From: Perilla frutescens
Taxonomy: Eukaryota > Streptophyta > Magnoliopsida > Lamiales > Lamiaceae
NCBI GenBank assembly: GCA_026008535.1
Contig: BRKX01000017.1
Location: 7,704,501 to 7,768,500, forward strand
DNA: 64,000 nt
Direction of reading: 5' to 3'
Part shown: positions 58,151 through 64,000 of the stretch, piece after piece
Numbering within the stretch: position 1 is the stretch's first letter
Layout: each line of letters opens with the position of its first letter
Notes under the pieces: model-generated
Told to the model about the DNA's origin: nothing
The model's input: only the letters and a program-made list of their open reading frames with translations
Databases searched by the model: none
Translations under genes and position numbers: made by a program

Positions 58151-59163
58151 CCAACTTAAATAGAACCCCTAATTGAGATTAATAAAATTAAAAAAAAACA
58201 TAAACCCTAAAAAAACACAAAATAATCCCTAAAAAGAACTAAAAAAACACCCCTAAAAATCCATGAACCCTAAAAAAACTATAAACTCTAAACTCTAAGC
58301 ATTAATTGGAATGAAAAAAATCACAATTTACACTAAATAGACTAGTATAAGATAACTAGCGGACCCCTTACGTTTTACGATACAGGTGATACTTTTCTAA
58401 CTTTGAGTGATACTTTTTAGTGTTATAGTTAATACTGATTTTGATGGATATTTTTGGTTGACTGCGCGGGTGACCCGCGAATTTGGTTAACCCTTCTGAA
58501 ATAAGACTTATATATACTTTGTGTTTGCAAATGTTTGTGTTATTTAATTAATTTTTCATATTTATAAGATTCGTCGAGTAGTTTGACTGTATCATCTCTG
58601 CATGTGTAATTGATAATTTAATTTCACAGTTGCCTTCTTAATTATTTTTTTTAAATAATCTTATTTTTCTATAAAAAATGAGAAAGGTGAAAAAAAATTC
58701 TCTAAGTTATAATATTACAAGGGGGTGATAGATATCTATGAGACCATAATATTATGTTTGTTTATAAAATCAAAGCTCGTGAATATATAAGGTCCGGCAT
58801 GTGTTAACCATTTATATGGTATTACACATCACAGCTTCAGTGTGCGATATGTTGATATATAATACCATATATGATTAGTAAAAAATCCAAACTAAAATAA
58901 TCTTATAGGCATTAATTAAAATATTATATTATAGAATATTCACACAATATATAGTAATTAATTAAATGATATTTTAGAAATTGAAATTTATAGACAATTT
59001 TAATATATCTAACCAAACAATATATTATTAATACATATATTTTAATACACAAAAATAAACAAAATATTAATATTTTATATCGTAAAAGACATCCCGGTCA
59101 AACATATCCAATCTTATATCATAATGTCTAGCCAACGAACCCTAAGAGACATATAGTTAAGTA
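58151..59163. other. AT-rich intergenic sequence with dispersed AACCCTAAA words
   Basis: 58,160-58,310 contains several AACCCTAAA-like words separated by A-rich spacers, too irregular for a telomeric array. 58,345-58,510 contains a GGTGACCCGCGAATTTGG segment of unknown nature. No gene was found. Confidence 0.45.
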
Positions 59164-59672
59164 ACTTTTTTTTGGAGTAATTATCACTTTAATGTTTACC
59201 AAAAAGTACAAATGCCTCCATAAACATTAATTTTTGTTATCCCTGAAGAATTATTTATTTTTATAATTATTTATTTCTTTTATTTTTTTCATCGCTGAAA
59301 AATTATGCATTTTTGTATAAAATCATATCTACATGCATAAAATTCCTATTATTTTATAATTGTTGAGCTTGTACTTTTGTGAATGAAATTTGTAAAAATC
59401 TTAAATGTATTTTTTAAAAATATTTTTAATAAATTTCATTCATAAAAGTACAAGCTCAACAATGATAAAATACTATGAATTTTATACACGTAGATACGAT
59501 TTTAAGTCCATAGTTAAAGGAAAAAATGAAAAATAAATAAATATCCAGGGATAAAAGATGAAAAAAAATAAAAACAAAAATTATGTTAATGAAATGGTAT
59601 TTTTGCTGAAAAGAAATAGTTTATTCAGGGGGATTCACCTTATGATAAACGTCAATGTGGTATTTAATCCAT
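59164..59672. mobile_element. Foldback (MITE-like) element
   Basis: Inverted arms 59,334-59,399 and 59,424-59,492 pair over about 65 bases around a centre near 59,412 (GTTGAGCTTGTACTTTTGTG and its complement). Weaker pairing extends outward to about 59,164 and 59,672. No coding sequence; no clear duplication was identified. Confidence 0.7.
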
Positions 59673-59878
59673 AAAAAAAACATAAAACGATTCAGGGGCC
59701 AGGAATTCGCCCTTGAAAAATAATCGAGTACTCACAAAAATATGCATGCAAAGTTGAATTTATATGCGAAGGAGATGCTTGCTCAAATCAATTCCAAATC
59801 TTTCATCTTCCTCTTTGCATATCCATCATATTGACAAATTCACTTGCAATATTCTAATCCACTCACTTCTCTGCAAAA

Positions 59879-61333
59879 ATGAAACTCCCGTTTCACATGC
59901 TGGATACTAAACTGCTCATGGCTAAACTGAAAAATGATAAATTCATTGACATAGAGTTTCTTCAAGCTCGCATGGGTCCAGAAAAATATTATCAGCTAGT
60001 TCGTTCGTTAGAAGAAACCGGGCTTCTACACTTCTTCAAAATCATGCCACTCAAATATCTGTCCGAGCAAGTTGCAGAGTTCTACTACAACGCAAAAATT
60101 ATTGGTAATAACATCATCTCAACTGTATACAATCATGTCATCACTATCACCAAGGACACGATGACCTCGACACTCCTTCTTCCCAATGAAGGACCTGAAG
60201 TGTATGATCTAGCTCTGCCCAACAAGCAAGAACTGTGAAACGCATGGAGGTTTCCACACATAAATCACCATGATTTTTCTCACAGACTGAAGGATAGTCT
60301 GCCACCAGAGTTTATCCAACTTCTGGATATTGTAGCTCATATTTTGCATGGGAACTTTGAATCAGTTCAGTTCTCTGATGCCAAGGCATATCTGATGGCT
60401 GCTCTTCACTATGGATGCAAAGCAGACTGGGCATCCTTCATCCTCGCTTAACTGAGACATAATGTCAGGCGTGTAAAGTTCATTCACAAAACTAGAACCT
60501 TCCAAGAAAAGGTCGGTTTCGCAAACCGCGTTAGCCTCATCATCCGCAGTCAAGTTCAAGAGTATATCCCAACCGGTGAAGCAATTGGGAGAAGGGACAT
60601 AATCCCAACTATTTTCTCTAACTAGAAAACCGGCTTAAAAGCTATCTGTAACAGCAAAGGGAAACAGCCGATGGCTGAAACTGAAAGCCACAACAAAGGG
60701 AAGCAGTCGATGATTAAAACTGAGCACATCACTCAATCAATTGACCAGTCGATTATTCCAGCCAGCTCATATCTCTCCAACTCAGTTCGGACAGACTTCA
60801 TTGAAGTCGAATTTGATCAAATTCTTAATCAACAGCTTCACAGCTGTTTTGGTCTCATTGAGGATGTCGACCCTTCTCTGTTCTCAAATCTAAGAAGATA
60901 TCTCCAATGGCACACTTGGAGATTCCAAGTTGATGAAGTTACTATGCTTTTATCTCATTGAGACTCGCGGCTAATCCTTCTAGATACAGGAAGGAAATTG
61001 GAGCAAAAATTGGATGAATAATCCCTTCTCTACGGCACCAACACTTTCAGAAATCATGAATTCAATGATCAAACAAATCCAGTTTGAAGTACCAGCTAAG
61101 GCTCCTCTTCCAAAAAATGAGCCAACTCAATCTTCTTCAACACCATCTCTCAAAGACATTCCAATACCCTTCGATGATGAGGTCTTCACCAATCTCGCAA
61201 CTATAAATTTCAGAATCAAGATCATTCTTCTCTTCCAGATCTTGGTCATCTAATGCCAACTGAAGAAGCTTATGAGTGGTTATCTTCACCAATGCCCAAC
61301 CCCCTAGTTCTGCCTGCATATGACAACAACTTG
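59879..61333 (+). pseudogene. Env-like / plant transposon protein ORF of a Sirevirus-like Copia, split by a solo LTR
   Basis: An ATG at 59,879 begins MKLPFHMLDTKLLMAKL and stays open to a TGA at 60,237. It contains ETGLLHFFKIMPLKYLSEQV, EFYYNAKIIGNN, ITITKDTMTSTLLLPNEGPE, matching the families of the ORFs at 1-321 and 758-3397. Later pieces include FSHRLKDSLPPEFIQLLDIV, KADWASFILA, NRVSLIIRSQVQEYIP, and 60,671-60,961 (CFGLIEDVDPSLFSNLRRYL). Stops and a frameshift follow. At 61,334 it is interrupted by a solo LTR; the frame resumes at 63,174 (TFTLMQGIHIPSYDL) and stops at 63,288. It precedes polypurine tracts and a Copia-type LTR, so it sits 3' of pol, but pol is not present upstream. Confidence 0.62.
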
Positions 61334-61338
61334 GCAAC

Positions 61339-63168
61339 TGTTTAGCGTCTCTTTTTACCGTTTCATTATAATAAATTTGTTATGTTTAATAATTTATCGC
61401 GCTGAGTTTTATATTGTTATGTGTTGATTTTATGTGTTTATTTGTGTTTATTACTCTAATGGTGGATTATGCCAAGTATTGCAAAGCTTGAGCTTTTAAT
61501 CATAAAAGCAAGTATTTTACGGCAATTAGGTGGCAAGTGCAAATCGAATAATTGAGCTAGATTGTTTAAATAGGAAGATCGAAGATTTTTAAAGAAATTA
61601 AGAAAAAGCACCCGCGCGGGCGGGCATCAAAACACCGAGAGCCCCGCGCCCCGCGCCATCACTCCCGCCGCGCGACTTGCCCCCGCGGCGCTCGCCCCAC
61701 CGCGCACATAGTGCCCCCGCGGCGCCGCACCCCGCCGCGGCACGAGGTGCCTCCCTCTTCCTCTCGGGTCCAGTTTTTCTTCCCGTTTTCTGTGTACGAC
61801 TCACTCGTTTGCATTTCATTCCTCCTCTGCTCTGTTGTGATTTAAATCTTGGATGATTTGGTAATTTTTAATTGCTAAGATCTATAGGTTATTATTCCCT
61901 AAATCCCTAGAGTTGGACCTTTGCTCCCAAAAATCTCCACAAATCTTTGCATTAATGGATCCCTTACCATCATCTCACATCACCTTTTATCTCTCTTCAC
62001 CACACACTCTCTCTCTTTCATCTCTCTCTCTCTCTCTTCCATATCTCATCAAGATATTTTTGGGGGATTTAGAAAAGATATTCATATCTCACTCACACCT
62101 CTTCGTCTTCACCACCACTCCACCTCCATTCTCTCTCTTCACACACAATACACACACTAAATCTCTACACCACTTTCTCACCATTTTCACCATCATCATC
62201 TTCACAAAAGAGAAGATGAGAAAAGGAAGAAGAAAGGAACCAAGCCAAGCAAGAAGAAGAGAAGACGAGAAGGAACCGACGTCGAGCCATCCGCGGAAGC
62301 TACGCTCGAGGGAGGTTTCCCTTTGTATTTTCTTTGTATTTCTTGGATGCTTTGTGGAGATTGTTCCAAACTCTTGAAGGATTCGTAATATTGTAGAAGT
62401 TATTGTTATTTGCATTTGATTTATGAGATGACTTTCTTCTATGATACTTATGATGTTTTGAGCATGTTTAGTGGCTAATCTCTCTATTAGGAGGTAGAGG
62501 ATCGATGTGGTTTGGATCTATGCTTATTCTTATTGGTTGTTATTGTTGGAATCATGCCTTTTCATATGAGAGTACTTGATCACTACTTGACCATTGTTAA
62601 GATTTAGAGGAGTCTTGATTGTGATTCTAAATCTCAAAATTGGTTCCTTCAACGTTAGGTGGATGGGGTTCCTAAGCCTAATATGTTAATCTTACTCGTA
62701 TGATATAGCTAAAAGAGGTTTAATGGATAGACGGTGATAGTAATTAAAGTTAAACCAATTGAGAGGGTCTATTGTATGTGTGAGATTAACATTACCAGCT
62801 TGAACAAAGCATAGTGAGAAACCATTGAGAAAATCTACACCCTAATACCTTAATCTATCTTATTACCTCATATCTTGTTTTAACTTGTGTTGTTTGCATT
62901 CCATTGTCTTGTTTAATTGTCTATTTCAACTCTTAGAGTAAATCATCATCAACCCCTTGTTTAGAATGTTTAGGTTTTATTTCGTTAGTTTAATTGTGTT
63001 GCATGCATAGTCCCTTCGACAATTTCTTCACAAAAGCCTTCCTTAAGAGATCGACTCGGGTTAAGCTTATCACGTCTACGATTGACCCCGTCCAATTGCG
63101 GGTATGGTCCTGGTAGTTGTAGTGTTGAGCATAAATTGGAATTATAAGTATAATTTGTGGACCTAACA
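61339..63168 (+). repeat. 1.83-kb solo LTR with GCAAC target duplication
   Basis: Runs from TGTTTAGCGTCTC to GGACCTAACA, flanked by GCAAC on both sides (61,334-61,338 and 63,169-63,173). The early part has a GC-rich island (61,605-61,745, CGCGGCGCC-type words), then a CT-rich stretch at 61,985-62,050, then GAGATCGACTCGGGTT and GATTGACCCCGTCC near the end, the arrangement of Athila/Tat-type LTRs read on the plus strand. It carries no PBS or coding sequence. Confidence 0.87.
61605..61745. other. GC-rich island in the solo LTR
   Basis: About 140 bases of very high GC content with many CCGCGGCG-type words inside an otherwise AT-rich window. It lies in the inferred U3 part of the LTR. Confidence 0.85.
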
Positions 63169-63173
63169 GCAAC

Positions 63174-63288
63174 CACCTTCACACTCATGCAAGGTATTCA
63201 CATTCCATCATATGATCTACAACAGTCCACCCTTTGGATAATGTCAAAAAGGGGGAAGAGTATGAAAGATATGATGATGAAAATCTGA
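63174..63288 (+). pseudogene. Continuation of the env-like ORF after the solo LTR
   Basis: With the solo LTR and one copy of the GCAAC duplication removed, the frame before 61,338 runs on without a shift into TFTLMQGIHIPSYDL and stops at 63,288. It overlaps an upstream purine tract (TCAAAAAGGGGGAAG, 63,243-63,257). Confidence 0.6.
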
Positions 63289-63658
63289 ATCTCTGGGATC
63301 AGCTTTAAAGAGAAGTTCAGCTTCAGGGGGAAGCTCAGTTTGAGGAGGAAGTTCAGCTTCCAAGAGAAGCTCAGGGCATTCAAAGAAAACTCCGGCTTCA
63401 AGGGAAAACTAAAGAGAGAGGTGAATTAAGCAAGAAGGGAAGGAGCTGAAGAGCTGAAGGATATGAAAAAATGAGAAACTGAAACTGCAAAGCATGAAGT
63501 TCTTAGCAAAACTGAATGTAGATTGTGAAATATCTAGTCAGTTGTTGCATCAATCAGTTTCACAGTTTCTAAATAAATTTGGCATTTTATGTCAAAATCA
63601 GTTGATACAACAATTCTCATTCAGTTTTTCCATCATCATTGCCAAGTTTTGATATCAT

Positions 63659-63672
63659 CAAAAAGGGGAAAA
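63659..63672 (+). promoter_or_regulatory. Sirevirus-like polypurine tract
   Basis: CAAAAAGGGGAAAA precedes the LTR start TGTTAGG at 63,674, in the context GATATCATCAAAAAGGGG. The same ATxATCAAAAAGGGGxA-TTGTTRG context is typical of plant Sirevirus-type Copia. A second such tract is at 63,243-63,257. Confidence 0.8.
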
Positions 63673-63673
63673 T

Positions 63674-64000
63674 TGTTAGGAAAAACTATCAAGTGAAACC
63701 CTAGATGTGGTTTTGATGAGACGTCAAAACGTGTCAAACATTTTTTGGAAAACTAAAGGAAATCCAAGATAGAGACCTAAGTTAACCAAATTGAGGCTCA
63801 AAAAAAGTTTAAGCTAAAGAAAACGTTAATCGAACTGGAGCACGGTCAACCCAGCTGGAAGAATATGTCTACCAGTCAAAAAATAACCTAACTAAGGGTT
63901 AAGCTTAATAGGAATCAAACTAATGACTACCAAACTAACAGCCAGGTCAGTTGAACTGGAGAAGCAAAGTCAAACTAACTGATTAAACATATGACAAGAC
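63674..64000 (+). repeat. Copia (Sirevirus-like) 3' LTR, start only
   Basis: Starts TGTTAGGAAAAACTATC right after the polypurine tract and continues past the window edge. It is rich in AACTGACT/AACTGGA words. The rest of the LTR and its duplication are outside the window. Confidence 0.7.

Noticed and set aside
58160..58310. AACCCTAAA words suggesting an interstitial telomeric array
   Set aside because: The words are irregular, separated by A-rich spacers, and do not form a 7-base periodic array.
59710..59722. GGAATTCGCCCTT, identical to the insert junction of a common TA cloning vector
   Set aside because: Only 13 bases match, the flanking bases do not continue as vector, and the surrounding sequence is plant-like. 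Most likely chance; a vector screen of the assembly would settle it.
61598..61819. 73-codon arginine- and glycine-rich minus frame
   Set aside because: It is a consequence of the GC-rich island in the solo LTR, without start context or homologue.

Overview
This window is plant nuclear DNA: AT-rich, dense in nested LTR retrotransposons and MITEs, with very little single-copy coding sequence. The evidence is Copia pol, Athila-type and chromovirus-type Gypsy pol, plant tRNA primer-binding sites, Harbinger-like MITEs with TTA/TAA duplications, and one intron-containing GH1/AT-hook (HMGA-type) gene. It looks like a eudicot; I cannot name the species. No bacterial operons, CRISPR arrays, rRNA or tRNA genes were seen.

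Layout. 1-6134 (minus): remains of a Copia element (linker, RT, RNase H) followed downstream by two head-to-tail ORFs of an env-like/'plant transposon protein' type; the second runs off the window edge. 6162-11001 (plus): a Gypsy element with gag and protease but no RT, RNase H or integrase. 11001-12838 (plus): the 3' end and LTR of another Copia. 12839-18583 (minus): an Athila-like Gypsy deletion derivative (5' LTR, tRNA-Asp PBS, gag, PR, start of RT, ATHILA ORF-1). 18584-21070: Copia-like LTR and gag remnants. 21078-22519: solo Copia LTR. 22543-27235: a three-level nest (GAGCTCG-rich MITE, split by an Athila-type LTR, split by a 2.68-kb solo LTR with a perfect 5-bp duplication). 28680-29325: inverted copy of the 18.6-kb LTR fragment. 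29480-36772 (minus): a second Athila-type derivative in which everything between the PBS and the integrase is gone but the integrase and env-like ORF remain. 36774-41338 (minus): a chromovirus with a short 5' LTR, gag, PR, RT, RH and IN, cut off at its 3' end.

41.3-59.7 kb is the gene-bearing part. It holds the last two exons of an unrecognised gene at 44.2-44.6 kb (minus) and a complete-looking two-exon GH1-HMGA gene at 52,691-53,857 (minus). Around them are tandem duplications, a Tourist/Harbinger-like MITE (47.1 kb), a solo LTR (54.6-55.7 kb), a Harbinger-associated ORF relic (56 kb), a second MITE (56.8 kb) and a foldback element (59.2 kb).

59.9-64 kb (plus) is the 3' end of another Copia (Sirevirus-like) element: an env-like ORF split by a 1.83-kb solo LTR with a GCAAC duplication, two purine tracts, and the start of the 3' LTR at 63,674. 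The same env-like ORF family therefore sits at both ends of the window.

I found no new gene system. The most informative material is the deletion derivatives, the nested solo LTRs with intact target-site duplications, the env-like ORF family, and the two host genes.
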